Part shown: piece by piece, positions 15,419 through 23,204 of the stretch
Layout: the number at the start of each line of letters is the position of its first letter
Numbering within the stretch: position 1 is the first letter of the stretch
Source: Acetobacteraceae bacterium
GTDB taxonomy: Bacteria > Pseudomonadota > Alphaproteobacteria > Acetobacterales > Acetobacteraceae
Length of the DNA stretch: 39,065 bases
Assembly: GCA_027487675.1 (NCBI GenBank)
Contig: JAIYDD010000009.1
Span: 1 to 39,065, forward strand
Direction of reading: 5' to 3'
Notes under the pieces: model-generated
What the model was told of the DNA's origin: nothing
Database searches by the model: none
Seen by the model: the letters and a program-made list of their open reading frames with translations, nothing else
Translations under genes and position numbers: made by a program

Positions 15419-18375
15419 CAGCGCTCCTCCGCCGCGACCAGGGGGGCGGGGGCGCGCGCTGCCTCGGCCGGGGCGGGCGGGCGCGGCGCGGCGCGGTGGG
15501 CGCGGACCGACTGGTGGGCCAGCGCCACCAGCATCAGCAGCGTGGCGCCGACCACCAGGGCGAAGATGCCGATGTCGAAGACCAGCGCGCTGGCGGTCGG
15601 CACCTGGCCGATCAGCGGCAGGTCGGCATAGCCGAAATAGGTGGTCAGGAAGGGCCGCCCGAAGGCCAGCGCCGCGAGCCCGGTGCCGGACGCCACCAGC
15701 AGCCCGCCGCCGATCCACAGCCGCGGGCGCAGGCGCATCCGGTCCTCGGTCCAGTCGGTGCCGCCGATCATGTATTGCAGGATGATCGCGATCGCCACGA
15801 CCATGCCGGCGGAGAAGCCGCCGCCCGGCAGGTCATGCCCACGCAGCAGCAGGAAGACGGCGACGATCAGCATGACGGGGAAGAGCAGCCGCGTCAGCGT
15901 GAAGGGCACCAGCAGCCAGTCGGCGCCGTCCCGCATCGCGCCGCGGGTGGTCACGGCGGCGCCGGCCACCCCGTGCTCAGACTGCGCCTGCTGGTCCGGC
16001 AGGCCGATGCTTTCCGGCGCGGGGCGGAAGCGGCGCAGCAGCGCATAGGCGGTCAGCGCCACCGCGGCGACGACGAAGACCTCGCCCAGCGTGTCGAAGC
16101 CGCGGAAATCCACCAGGATCACGTTGACCACGTTCGTGCCGCCGCCCTCGGTGTAGGCGCGGGCGAGGAAGTGCTGCGCCAGCAGCTCGGGCGGCACGCG
16201 CGTCATCACCGCGTAGGACAGCGCGGCGAGCCCGCCGCCGGCCGCCACGGCCAGCGCAAGGTCGCGCAGGCGGCGCGTGCGCGTCAGCACCTCCGGCCCC
16301 CGCTCGCCCGGGCGCGGCATGCGCTGGGGCAGCCAGCGCAGGCCGAGCAGCAGCAGCACCGTGGTCACCACCTCGACCGTCAGCTGGGTGAGCGCCAGGT
16401 CGGGGGCGGAGAACCAGACGAAGGTCACCACCACCGCGAGCCCCGCCCCGCCCAGCAGGATCAGTGCCGCCACCCGGTGGAACTTCGCCATCCAGGCCGC
16501 GCCGAGCGCGCAGGCGCCGCCGCACAGCCAGACCAGCGCCAGCACCGGATCGACCGGGGAGGGCGGCAGGTTGCCCGGGCCCACGCCGCGCCACCACACC
16601 GTGGCCGCGCCGGCCAGGATGGCGGCGCCGACGATGGCACGCAGCTGCGGCTGCAGCCGGCGCGTGCCGGCGACGCCTTCCGCCCGCCGCGCGAGCCGCC
16701 AGGAGAGGAAGACCATGCTGCGTTCGAAGATGCGCTGGCCGTCGAGCCGGCCGAGCAGCGGCGGCCGTTCGAGCCCCTGCCGCAGCCGCCGCTGCAGCGC
16801 GAGATACAGCAGCACGCCGCCGGCCAGGGCCACGACGCTCATCAGCAGGGGCAGGTTGAAGCCGTGCCAGACGGCGAGGCTGTAGTAGGGCAGCTCGCCC
16901 CCCAGCAGCGGCGCAACGGCCACCGCCAGGAAGGGCCCGACGGTCGCGGCCGGCAGCACGCCCACCATGATGCAGGTCAGCACCAGGAGTTCGACCGGCA
17001 GGCGCATCCAGGTTTCCGGCTCGTGCGGGCTGCGCGGCAGGTCGGTGGCGGGCGGGCCGAAGAAGGCCCCATGGATGAAGCGCAGCGAATAGGCGACGCT
17101 GAAGGCGCTGCCGAGCATGGCCGCGACGGGCAGGATGTTCATCAGCCCCATGGGCGAATCGGCGGTCAGCGCCTCGGCGAAGAACATCTCCTTTGAGATG
17201 AAGCCGTTCAGCAGCGGCACGCCCGCCATGGCGGCGGCGGCGACCAGCGCGAGCCGCGCGGTGAATGGCATGGACCGGTTCAGCCCCGACAGGCGGCGGA
17301 TGTCGCGCGTGCCCGTCTCGTGGTCGATGATGCCCGCGGCCATGAAGAGCGAGGCCTTGAAGGCCGCGTGGTTCAGGATGTGGAAGACCGCCGCGACGAG
17401 CGCGAGCTGGCTGTTCAGCCCGAGCAGCAGCGTGATCAGCCCCAGATGGCTGATGGTGGAATAGGCCAGCAGCCCCTTCAGGTCGTTCTGGAAGATGGCG
17501 ATGTAGGCGCCGACCAGCAGGGTGATCAGCCCGGCCGAGCCGACGATCAGGAACCAGGCATCGGTGCCGCCCAGTGCCGGCCAGAGCCGCGCCATCAGGA
17601 AGACGCCGGCCTTCACCAGCGTCGCCGAATGCAGGTAGGCGGAGACCGGCGTCGGCGCGGCCATCGCCTGCGGCAGCCAGACATGGAAGGGGAATTGCGC
17701 GCTTTTCGTGAGCGCGCCGAGCAGGATCAGGATCAGCGCCGGCAAGTAGAGGTCGTGGTCGCGGATGCGGTCGCCGGCGGCGAGCACCGCGTCCAGCTCG
17801 TAGCTGCCGACGATGTGGCCGAGCACCAGCACGCCCGCGAACAGCGCGAGCCCGCCCGCCCCGGTGATGGTCATCGCCATCCGCGCCCCGTCGCGCGCGG
17901 CCGCGGTGTGGTGCCAGTAGCCGATCAGCAGGAAGGAGAAGAGGCTCGTCAGCTCCCAGAAGAAGGCGAGCTGGATCACGTTGCCGGCCAGCACCACCCC
18001 CGTCATCGCCCCCATGAAGGCGAGGAGGAAGGCGAAGAAGCGCGGCACCGGGTCTTCCTGCGCCATGTAGTAGCGCGCGTAGAGCACGACGAGCGCGCCG
18101 ATCCCGCTCACCAGCCCGGCGAAGAGCCAGGCGAAGCCGTCCATGCGCAGCGAGGCGGTGAGGCCGAGCGCCGGCACCCAGGCGAACTCCGCCCGCAGCA
18201 CCTCGCCGGCCCGCACCGTGGGATAGGCGGCCCAGACCAGCGCGAGCGCGGTGAGCGCGACGCCGCCGGCCAGCGCGGCGGCGGCGTTGCGCGCATGGGT
18301 CGGCAGCAGCCCGGCCACGATCGCGCCGGCGAAGGGCAGCAGCACCAGCGCGAGGAGGAGGAGGCTGTCGGGCAT
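15418..18375 (-). CDS. mrpA: Na+(K+)/H+ antiporter subunit A fused to subunit B (MrpAB/PhaAB)
   Basis: This encodes 985 residues. Residues 1 to about 480 are a NuoL-like antiporter domain, with FFWELTSLFSFLLIGYWHH (Glu141, essential in the family), TKSAQFPFHVWLPQAM and HILNHAAFKASLFM. Next come a MbhD/DUF4040-like segment (about 640-695, WFSAPDLALTQLTVEVVTT), a MbhE-like segment (about 720-800, NVVNVILVDFRGFDTLGE), and a complete MrpB/MnhB domain (about 820-950, GHDLPGGGFSAGMVVA). The A-B fusion marks the group-2 Mrp/Pha operons known from Sinorhizobium. The complex exports Na+ or K+ in exchange for protons in the inner membrane and supports pH and salt tolerance. It is first of seven overlapping genes and follows the ptsN-like gene by 41 bp. 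Confidence 0.96.
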   Translation of the reverse strand: MPDSLLLLALVLLPFAGAIVAGLLPTHARNAAAALAGGVALTALALVWAAYPTVRAGEVLRAEFAWVPALGLTASLRMDGFAWLFAGLVSGIGALVVLYARYYMAQEDPVPRFFAFLLAFMGAMTGVVLAGNVIQLAFFWELTSLFSFLLIGYWHHTAAARDGARMAMTITGAGGLALFAGVLVLGHIVGSYELDAVLAAGDRIRDHDLYLPALILILLGALTKSAQFPFHVWLPQAMAAPTPVSAYLHSATLVKAGVFLMARLWPALGGTDAWFLIVGSAGLITLLVGAYIAIFQNDLKGLLAYSTISHLGLITLLLGLNSQLALVAAVFHILNHAAFKASLFMAAGIIDHETGTRDIRRLSGLNRSMPFTARLALVAAAAMAGVPLLNGFISKEMFFAEALTADSPMGLMNILPVAAMLGSAFSVAYSLRFIHGAFFGPPATDLPRSPHEPETWMRLPVELLVLTCIMVGVLPAATVGPFLAVAVAPLLGGELPYYSLAVWHGFNLPLLMSVVALAGGVLLYLALQRRLRQGLERPPLLGRLDGQRIFERSMVFLSWRLARRAEGVAGTRRLQPQLRAIVGAAILAGAATVWWRGVGPGNLPPSPVDPVLALVWLCGGACALGAAWMAKFHRVAALILLGGAGLAVVVTFVWFSAPDLALTQLTVEVVTTVLLLLGLRWLPQRMPRPGERGPEVLTRTRRLRDLALAVAAGGGLAALSYAVMTRVPPELLAQHFLARAYTEGGGTNVVNVILVDFRGFDTLGEVFVVAAVALTAYALLRRFRPAPESIGLPDQQAQSEHGVAGAAVTTRGAMRDGADWLLVPFTLTRLLFPVMLIVAVFLLLRGHDLPGGGFSAGMVVAIAIILQYMIGGTDWTEDRMRLRPRLWIGGGLLVASGTGLAALAFGRPFLTTYFGYADLPLIGQVPTASALVFDIGIFALVVGATLLMLVALAHQSVRAHRAAPRPPAPAEAARAPAPLVAAEER

Positions 18376-18416
18376 CGCGGTGCGTCAGCGGCGCGCCGGG
18401 CGGGCGTGGCGAGGCA

Positions 18417-18872
18417 TCAGGCGGGGCCCGGCCGGCCGAGCAGCGACAGCACCTCCTCCGGCGCCGCGGCGGCGCGCAGGCGGCGGAGCGTCTGCGGCTC
18501 CCGCAGCGACCGGCAGGTCTCGGACAGCATGGGCAGGAAGCCCTCCGGCGCGGCCTCGGGCCAGAGGACGAGGATGACGAGGTCCACCGGTTCCTCGTCG
18601 CGCGCCTCGAACTCCACGGCGCGGCGCAGCCGGGCGAACAGCGTCACGGGGGCGTGCTCGCCGGGCAGGCGCGCATGCGGCAGCGCGACGCCGCGGCCGA
18701 GCGCGGTGGAGCCCAGGCTCTCGCGCGCCTCCAGCGCGGCCAGCACCTCCGCCTCGGGCCGGCCGAGCCGCGCGGCGGCCTCGGCGGACAGGTGCCGGAG
18801 GACCTCGTCCTTGGAGGCGGCGCCGAGGTCGAGGAGGACGTCCCTGGCGGAGAGGTGCTGCGTGATGGCCAT
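18417..18872 (-). CDS. ptsN: PTS IIA / nitrogen-regulatory EIIA-Ntr (PtsN-like)
   Basis: This encodes 151 residues, the length of a single EIIA-fructose/mannitol-type domain. The phosphorylatable His lies in GVALPHARLPG at residue 66 (His73 in E. coli PtsN). VLAALEARESLGSTALGRG (about 44-61) is the classic EIIA-Ntr stretch before the active site, and LVILVLWPEAAPEGFLPMLSE is the core beta strand region. EIIA-Ntr transmits a phosphate state to potassium transport and other targets in E. coli. It stands alone here: no rpoN, HPF or ptsO is next to it. It precedes mrpA by 41 bp on the same strand and has GAGGAG six bases before the ATG, so it may be the first gene of the mrp operon. Confidence 0.88.
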   Translation of the reverse strand: MAITQHLSARDVLLDLGAASKDEVLRHLSAEAAARLGRPEAEVLAALEARESLGSTALGRGVALPHARLPGEHAPVTLFARLRRAVEFEARDEEPVDLVILVLWPEAAPEGFLPMLSETCRSLREPQTLRRLRAAAAPEEVLSLLGRPGPA

Positions 18873-18967
18873 CGGCGTCTCCTCAGGGCCGCGCCGGCAG
18901 GACGCCGCGGGTCGGTCCCGCGGCCGGGCGCCCGTTGGATCAGGGCGCGAGAGACGGGCAGGGGTTC

Positions 18968-19007
18968 CCGGCGCCGGCGCGCCCATCATGGGGCGCGGCG
19001 GCGCCGG
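18968..19007 (-). repeat. Large imperfect hairpin upstream of ptsN-like gene
   Basis: CCGGCGCCG and CGCGCCC on the left pair with GGGCGCG and CGGCGCCGG on the right around loop ATCATG, giving 16 paired bases with one central G-G mismatch. It sits 95 bp before the ptsN start and just past the hisA terminator. It could be part of the ptsN-mrp mRNA leader or a second termination structure. No T-run follows on the minus strand. Confidence 0.45.
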
Positions 19008-19018
19008 CGGCCTGCTGC

Positions 19019-19055
19019 TATCAACGAAACAACCGGGCCGCAACCCGCGGCCCGG
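19019..19055 (-). terminator. Rho-independent terminator of the hisB-hisA operon
   Basis: On the minus strand a perfect 9-bp stem (CCGGGCCGC, loop GGGTT, GCGGCCCGG; 19055-19033) is followed by TTGTTTCGTTGATA, which is T-rich in a genome of this GC content. It begins 36 bp after the hisA stop. This is the clearest intrinsic terminator in the window and separates hisA from the ptsN-mrp block. Confidence 0.7.
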
Positions 19056-19090
19056 CCTGCCGCGGCCCGCCTGACGGGGCCGTGAAGCGT

Positions 19091-19819
19091 TCAGCCCGCC
19101 GCCGCCGCCAGCGCCGCGCGCGGCTCCACCCGCCCGTCATAGAGCGCGCGGCCCAGGATCGCGCCGGCCACCACGCCATCCGCCACCAGCGCCTGGATGT
19201 CCTCGATCCCCGCCACGCCGCCCGAGGCGATGACCGGCACCGCGACCGCCCGCGCCAGCGCCGCGGTGGCCGCCAGGTTCACCCCGGCCAGCATCCCGTC
19301 GCGGGCGATGTCGGTGTAGATGATGGCGGCCGGCCCGGCATCGGCGAGCCGCAGCGCGAGGTCGGTCGCGGTGACGGAGGAGACCTCCGCCCAGCCCTCG
19401 GTCGCCACCAGCCCGTCCTTCGCATCGACGCCGAGCGCCACGCGGTTCGGGAAGGCGCGGCAGGCGGCGCGGGCGAAATCCGGGTCCTTCACCGCGGCCG
19501 AGCCCAGGATGATCCGCGCCACCCCGGCGGAGAGCCAGGCCTCGGCCGTCGCCATGTCCCGGATCCCGCCGCCGAGCTGCACGGACAGCCCCGGCACGGC
19601 GGCCAGCACGGCGCGCACCGCGGCGGCATTGGCGGGCCGGCCGGCGAAGGCGCCGTCCAGGTCCACCACATGCACCCAGGCAAAGCCCTGGGCGGCGAAG
19701 GCGGCGGCCTGGGCGGCCGGATCCTCGGCGTAGATGGTCGCCTGCGCCATGTCGCCGCGCTTCAGCCGCACCACCTGGCCGGCCTTGAGGTCGATGGCGG
19801 GATAGAGCGTGAAGCCCAT
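19091..19819 (-). CDS. hisA: ProFAR isomerase HisA
   Basis: This encodes 242 residues, the normal length of this TIM-barrel enzyme, which isomerises ProFAR to PRFAR, the HisH-HisF substrate. [19 protein letters not shown] contains catalytic Asp10 at the end of strand 1. Phosphate-binding turns VQLGGGIRD and VIASGGVAG are present, and [15 protein letters not shown] carries the second catalytic Asp. The ATG at 19819 has AGGGG five bases upstream. It follows the GNAT gene by 29 bp. In related operons hisF normally follows hisA directly; here a terminator and the ptsN-mrp block follow instead. Confidence 0.97.
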   Translation of the reverse strand: MGFTLYPAIDLKAGQVVRLKRGDMAQATIYAEDPAAQAAAFAAQGFAWVHVVDLDGAFAGRPANAAAVRAVLAAVPGLSVQLGGGIRDMATAEAWLSAGVARIILGSAAVKDPDFARAACRAFPNRVALGVDAKDGLVATEGWAEVSSVTATDLALRLADAGPAAIIYTDIARDGMLAGVNLAATAALARAVAVPVIASGGVAGIEDIQALVADGVVAGAILGRALYDGRVEPRAALAAAAG

Positions 19820-19848
19820 GGCGAACCCCTGCGGCGGCCGGCGGCGGA

Positions 19849-20436
19849 TCAGTCGACGAGGAAGAGGCTTTCGGTGGTCCGCCCGCGCCCCGGCTCCAGC
19901 AGCTTGTAGTAGTGGTGACCGGCGACCGTGCGGCCCTCGACGCGCGCATAGGCGGGATGGGTGCCCCAGCGGACGTAGTCCAGCGCCTCGAACAGCGCGA
20001 TGGCGTTCCGCTGCGTCTCCCGCACGTCGAGGTTCAGCACGCGGAAGCCCTGCGCCGCGGCATGTTCCTCGACCCGCGCGACCAGCTGGCGGGCGAGGCC
20101 GAAGCCGCGGGCATAGGGCGCGATGTAGGCGTGGTTGAGCTGGGCGGCGAAGGCCTGCGCCTCGTTGTTGCGGGGCGGGCGGACCAGCTGGGCGGAGCCC
20201 ACCACCACCCCGTCGAGGCGCGCCAGGAACAGCGTGCGGTCGGGCACCAGCAGCACGCCGCGGAAATGCCGCGCCAGCGCCGCGCGGTCCTGCGGTTGGA
20301 TCCAGCCGAAGCCGCCGCCTTCCAGGATGGCGGCGTTGGTCGCCTCGCACAGCTCGGCGCAGTCATGCTCGTCGAGGCTGGTGCAGAGCTCGACCGTCAG
20401 CGCATGGCCGGTGGCGCGCGGGCCGGGGCCGTTCAC
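19849..20436 (-). CDS. GNAT family N-acetyltransferase
   Basis: This encodes about 195 residues. The C-terminal half has the acetyl-CoA-binding motif [22 protein letters not shown] (near residues 110-130, R-GxGxA variant), followed by [25 protein letters not shown], the motif B helix with the conserved Asn and Phe. The GTG at 20436 overlaps the hisH stop as GTGA; an upstream GTG at 20445 would add three residues. The substrate is unknown. It lies between hisH and hisA, so it is co-transcribed with histidine genes. Similar acetyltransferases are found in or near his operons of some alphaproteobacteria (from memory, not checked). Confidence 0.85.
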   Translation of the reverse strand: MNGPGPRATGHALTVELCTSLDEHDCAELCEATNAAILEGGGFGWIQPQDRAALARHFRGVLLVPDRTLFLARLDGVVVGSAQLVRPPRNNEAQAFAAQLNHAYIAPYARGFGLARQLVARVEEHAAAQGFRVLNLDVRETQRNAIALFEALDYVRWGTHPAYARVEGRTVAGHHYYKLLEPGRGRTTESLFLVD

Positions 20437-21209
20437 GGGCGCCACCGCAGGAAAGCGGAGAGGATGCGCAGGCCGACCGGGCCCGACTTCTCCACGTGGA
20501 ACTGCGTCCCCGCGATGTTGCCGTGGCCGACCATGGCCGCGACCGGCCCGCCATAGGAGGTGGAGGCGAGCAGCTGGCCGGCGCTGCCGCCGGCGAGCGC
20601 GTAGGAATGCACGAAATAGACGTGGTCGCCTTCCGCCAGGCCCGCCAGCAGCGGATGCGCGGGCGCGTCGCGGTGCAGCGCGTTCCAGCCCATCTGCGGC
20701 AGCGGCAGGGCGGTGCCGTCCGGCGCGCGGGGGTCCATCGGCGCGATCTCGCCGTCGATCCAGCCGAGGCCGGGGGTCACGCCATGTTCCAGCCCGCGCT
20801 CCGCCATCAGCTGCATGCCGACGCAGATGCCGAGGAAGGGTTTTTGCCGGACCATCACCTCGGTGGTGAGGGCATCGACCATGCCGGGGATGGCGTCGAG
20901 ACCACGCCGGCAGGCGGCGAAGGCGCCCTGGCCGGGCAGGATGATGCGATCCGCGGCGCGCAGATCGGCCGGGTCGGTGGTGACGGCGATGCGCGCCGCG
21001 ATCCCGGCTTCCCGGGCCACGCGTTCCAGCGCGCGGCGCACGGAGGCGAGGTTGCCCGAGCCGGGGTCGACGACCGCGATGTGCTGGACGGCATCGCGCG
21101 CCGCGACGCCCGTGTCCGCGCCGCCGATGGCGACGCCCGCATGCGCGCCGCTCATGGCGAAGCGTATTCCCGCGCCGCTCATGGCGAAGCGTATTCCCGC
21201 ACCGCTCAT
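20433..21209 (-). CDS. hisH: Imidazole glycerol phosphate synthase glutaminase subunit HisH
   Basis: This encodes up to 258 residues; typical HisH is about 205-215. The class-I glutamine amidotransferase core has [28 protein letters not shown], the nucleophile elbow [13 protein letters not shown] with catalytic Cys, and the His/Glu pair in [10 protein letters not shown]. It releases ammonia for HisF. The N-terminus is odd: two in-frame copies of MSGAGIRFA, then MSGAHAG, encoded by a 27-bp tandem repeat. Starts are therefore possible at 21209, 21182 or 21155. I use 21209 because that ATG overlaps the DUF2628 stop as ATGA; the 21155 start would give 240 residues. The extra residues are outside the conserved fold. 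Confidence 0.93.
   Translation of the reverse strand: MSGAGIRFAMSGAGIRFAMSGAHAGVAIGGADTGVAARDAVQHIAVVDPGSGNLASVRRALERVAREAGIAARIAVTTDPADLRAADRIILPGQGAFAACRRGLDAIPGMVDALTTEVMVRQKPFLGICVGMQLMAERGLEHGVTPGLGWIDGEIAPMDPRAPDGTALPLPQMGWNALHRDAPAHPLLAGLAEGDHVYFVHSYALAGGSAGQLLASTSYGGPVAAMVGHGNIAGTQFHVEKSGPVGLRILSAFLRWRP
21144..21209 (-). repeat. 27-bp tandem repeat duplicating the hisH start codon
   Basis: Two full copies (21156-21182 and 21183-21209) differ at one base; a further 12 bases of the unit are recognisable on the left (21144-21155). Each copy ends in an in-frame ATG on the minus strand, preceded by GGGAATACGCTTCGCC. The unit length is a multiple of three, so copy-number change would keep the hisH frame while altering the number of start sites. 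Confidence 0.85.
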
Positions 21210-21607
21210 GGCGGCGACTTCACCAGGTCCGGGCGCTGCTGCGTCAGGCGGAACCAGGCGGCGTCGAGGTCGGGCGCGGCGACGACGCCGGCCATCGGGC
21301 GGCCGCGGCGAGCAAGGCGCGCGCGCAGCCGGTCCCGCGCCTCCAGCCCCGCCAGCACCTGCAGCGCCAGCACGGTCACGCCGGACCAGGGGGCGGGCAG
21401 CAGGAATGCGGCCGCCAGCGTCAACGCCAGCAGGCCGAGCGCTTCCCACCACAGCCGGTTCACCGCGAACCAGATGGGGCCGAACAGGAAGGCGCCGGCG
21501 CAGAAGCCCTCCGGGACCAGGACCGGCGGCGGCGCCTTCGGCTCCGGCCAGCCTTCCGGGCCGGTCTGCACGCGCGGCGGCTCGGCATGGACGGTGTAGA
21601 GCCGCAT
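21206..21607 (-). CDS. DUF2628 domain membrane protein
   Basis: This encodes 133 residues. The N-terminus (about 1-30) is Pro-rich and polar, then [28 protein letters not shown] is the DUF2628 signature with its first membrane helix. A second and third hydrophobic segment follow (about 62-90), and the C-terminus is charged. The function of the family is unknown. Small DUF2628 proteins between hisB and hisH recur in alphaproteobacteria, which supports the frame and the classification. The ATG directly follows the hisB stop (TGAATG), and its stop overlaps the hisH start as ATGA. Confidence 0.85.
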   Translation of the reverse strand: MRLYTVHAEPPRVQTGPEGWPEPKAPPPVLVPEGFCAGAFLFGPIWFAVNRLWWEALGLLALTLAAAFLLPAPWSGVTVLALQVLAGLEARDRLRARLARRGRPMAGVVAAPDLDAAWFRLTQQRPDLVKSPP

Positions 21608-22252
21608 TCAGCCCTCCAGCGAGCCCTTGGTGGACGGGATGGCGCCGGCGGCGCGGGGGTCGGGCTCGACCGCCATGCGCAGCGCGCGGGCCAGCGCCTT
21701 GAAGCAGGCCTCCGCCACGTGGTGCGCGTTGGTGCCGGCCTTCAAGGTCACGTGCAGGGTCACGCCTGCGTTGAAGGCGAAGGCGCGGAAGAATTCCTCC
21801 ACCAGCTCGGTGTCGAACTCGCCGATCTTGGGCCGCGCGAAGGGCACCGACCAGGCGAGGAAGGGGCGGCCGGAGATGTCGAGCGCGGCCTCGGCCAGCG
21901 CCTCGTCCATCGGGATCAGGGCGGCGCCGTAGCGGCGGATGCCACGCTTGTCGCCGAGCGCCTGCCTGACCGCCTGGCCGAGCACGATGCCGACATCCTC
22001 GGTCGTGTGGTGGAAGTCGATGTGCAGGTCGCCCTGCGCCTCGATCTCCATGTCGATCAGGGAATGGCGGGCCAGCGCGGTCAGCATGTGGTCCAGGAAA
22101 CCAACGCCGGTCGTGATCTCGGCGCGGCCGGTGCCGTCGAGGTCGATGGCCAGGCGGATCGCGGTTTCGGACGTGGTGCGCGCGATCGCGGCCCGACGGG
22201 GCGCGCCCTGCGGGGCCGGCGATTTCGCGTCCTGGTTGCGCTGGGCGTCCAT
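21608..22252 (-). CDS. hisB: Imidazoleglycerol-phosphate dehydratase HisB
   Basis: This encodes 214 residues, a monofunctional IGPD without the N-terminal phosphatase domain of enteric HisB. Metal-binding His motifs are clear: [28 protein letters not shown] and [20 protein letters not shown]. It dehydrates imidazole glycerol phosphate, the sixth step of histidine synthesis. About 25 residues at the N-terminus ([19 protein letters not shown]) precede the conserved start and look unstructured. A 6-bp hairpin (22254-22271) abuts the start codon on the leader side and may affect initiation. It is the first his gene of the operon and divergent from hslV. Confidence 0.97.
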   Translation of the reverse strand: MDAQRNQDAKSPAPQGAPRRAAIARTTSETAIRLAIDLDGTGRAEITTGVGFLDHMLTALARHSLIDMEIEAQGDLHIDFHHTTEDVGIVLGQAVRQALGDKRGIRRYGAALIPMDEALAEAALDISGRPFLAWSVPFARPKIGEFDTELVEEFFRAFAFNAGVTLHVTLKAGTNAHHVAEACFKALARALRMAVEPDPRAAGAIPSTKGSLEG

Positions 22253-22359
22253 GCGGGCGGGTTTACGCCCGGGTGCGGCGGTTGGCGAGGGGGGCGCGGC
22301 CTGCCCGCAGGGCAATCGCGCGAGCGGAAGGAAAGGCGAGTGCCGCACATGTATTCACC

Positions 22360-22381
22360 CTCTCCCGCCGATGGGGGAGAG
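22360..22381. repeat. REP-like palindrome 1 (CTCTCCC...GGGAGAG)
   Basis: CTCTCCC at 22360-22366 and GGGAGAG at 22375-22381 form a 7-bp stem. The arms match those of the second palindrome at 22492. The two together resemble the CCCTCTCCC-type intergenic repeats found in many proteobacterial genomes. Confidence 0.6.
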
Positions 22382-22491
22382 CGCCGGCGCGGCGCGCCTG
22401 CGGGGTCGGGGGGGCGCGTGGAGCGCTGGTCTGCCCGCCCGGATTTCGACGCGCCTTCCGCAAGGCGCTGCGCGCCCCACCCTCACCCCGA

Positions 22492-22517
22492 CCCTCTCCC
22501 GCCTGGGCGGGAGAGGG
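22492..22517. repeat. REP-like palindrome 2 (perfect 11-bp stem)
   Basis: CCCTCTCCCGC at 22492-22502 and GCGGGAGAGGG at 22507-22517 are exact complements around loop CTGG. The preceding CACCCTCACCCCGA matches the usual flank of this repeat class. Its place in a divergent intergenic region, 124 bp before hslV, is typical for such elements. Confidence 0.7.
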
Positions 22518-22553
22518 AGGTTCCCGCCGCGTTGGCGCTTGTGCGATGGGCCC

Positions 22554-22596
22554 GGGCCTGGGCCCTGGGCCTGGGCCTGGGCCTGGGCCTGGGCCT
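22554..22596. repeat. Hexanucleotide repeat (GGGCCT)n in hisB-hslV intergenic region
   Basis: Six copies of GGGCCT and one 7-base variant (GGGCCCT) lie in tandem, ending 45 bp before the hslV start. The tract falls where an hslV promoter or leader would lie. The whole 388-bp gap (22253-22640) otherwise holds two REP-like palindromes and no gene that I can support. Confidence 0.75.
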
Positions 22597-22640
22597 GCCC
22601 GTTGCCGCCCGGGGGGCGCGATGCCACATGCGCCAGCAGC

Positions 22641-23204
22641 ATGACACAGACCACTCCCCACGATCCCCTCGGCTGGCACGGCACCACCATCCTCTGCGTC
22701 CGCAAGGGCGGGATGGTGGCGATGGCCGGCGATGGCCAGGTCTCGCTCGGCCAGACGGTGGTGAAGGGCAATGCGCGCAAGGTGCGTCGCATCGCCCAGG
22801 GCCGCGTGCTGGCCGGCTTCGCCGGCGCCACGGCGGATGCCTTCACCCTGCTGGAGCGGCTGGAGGCGAAGCTGGAACGCTTCCCGGACCAGCTGGAACG
22901 CGCCTGCGTGGAACTTGCCAAGGACTGGCGCACCGACCGCTACCTGCGCCGGCTGGAAGCCCTGCTGGCGGTGGCCGATGCGCGCCGGTCCCTGCTGCTG
23001 ACCGGCCAGGGCGACGTGCTGGAGCCGGAGGATGCGGTGATCGGCATCGGCTCGGGCGGCAATTTCGCGCTGGCCGCGGCGCGCGCGCTGCTGCCGGTGG
23101 AGGGCGTCGGTGCGGAGGAGGTGTGCCGCCGCGCCATGAAGATCGCCGCCGACATCTGCGTCTACACCAACGGCAACATCGTGCTGGAGACCATCGAGCA
23201 GTGA
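22641..23204 (+). CDS. hslV: ATP-dependent protease proteolytic subunit HslV (ClpQ)
   Basis: This encodes 187 residues. HslV is a proteasome-beta-like threonine protease that forms a two-ring dodecamer and is opened by Hsl[13 protein letters not shown] marks the mature start: Thr15 would be the N-terminal nucleophile after removal of a 14-residue leader ending [27 protein letters not shown] and [14 protein letters not shown] are signature segments. The leader is longer than the single Met removed in E. coli, as in other alphaproteobacteria. The stop overlaps the hslU GTG start as GTGA. A possible heat-shock promoter was not identified. Confidence 0.96.
   Translation: MTQTTPHDPLGWHGTTILCVRKGGMVAMAGDGQVSLGQTVVKGNARKVRRIAQGRVLAGFAGATADAFTLLERLEAKLERFPDQLERACVELAKDWRTDRYLRRLEALLAVADARRSLLLTGQGDVLEPEDAVIGIGSGGNFALAAARALLPVEGVGAEEVCRRAMKIAADICVYTNGNIVLETIEQ

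Noticed and set aside
22554..22596. Tandem hexamers considered as CRISPR or clustered operator
   Set aside because: Units are six bases with no spacers, so it is a simple-sequence repeat.
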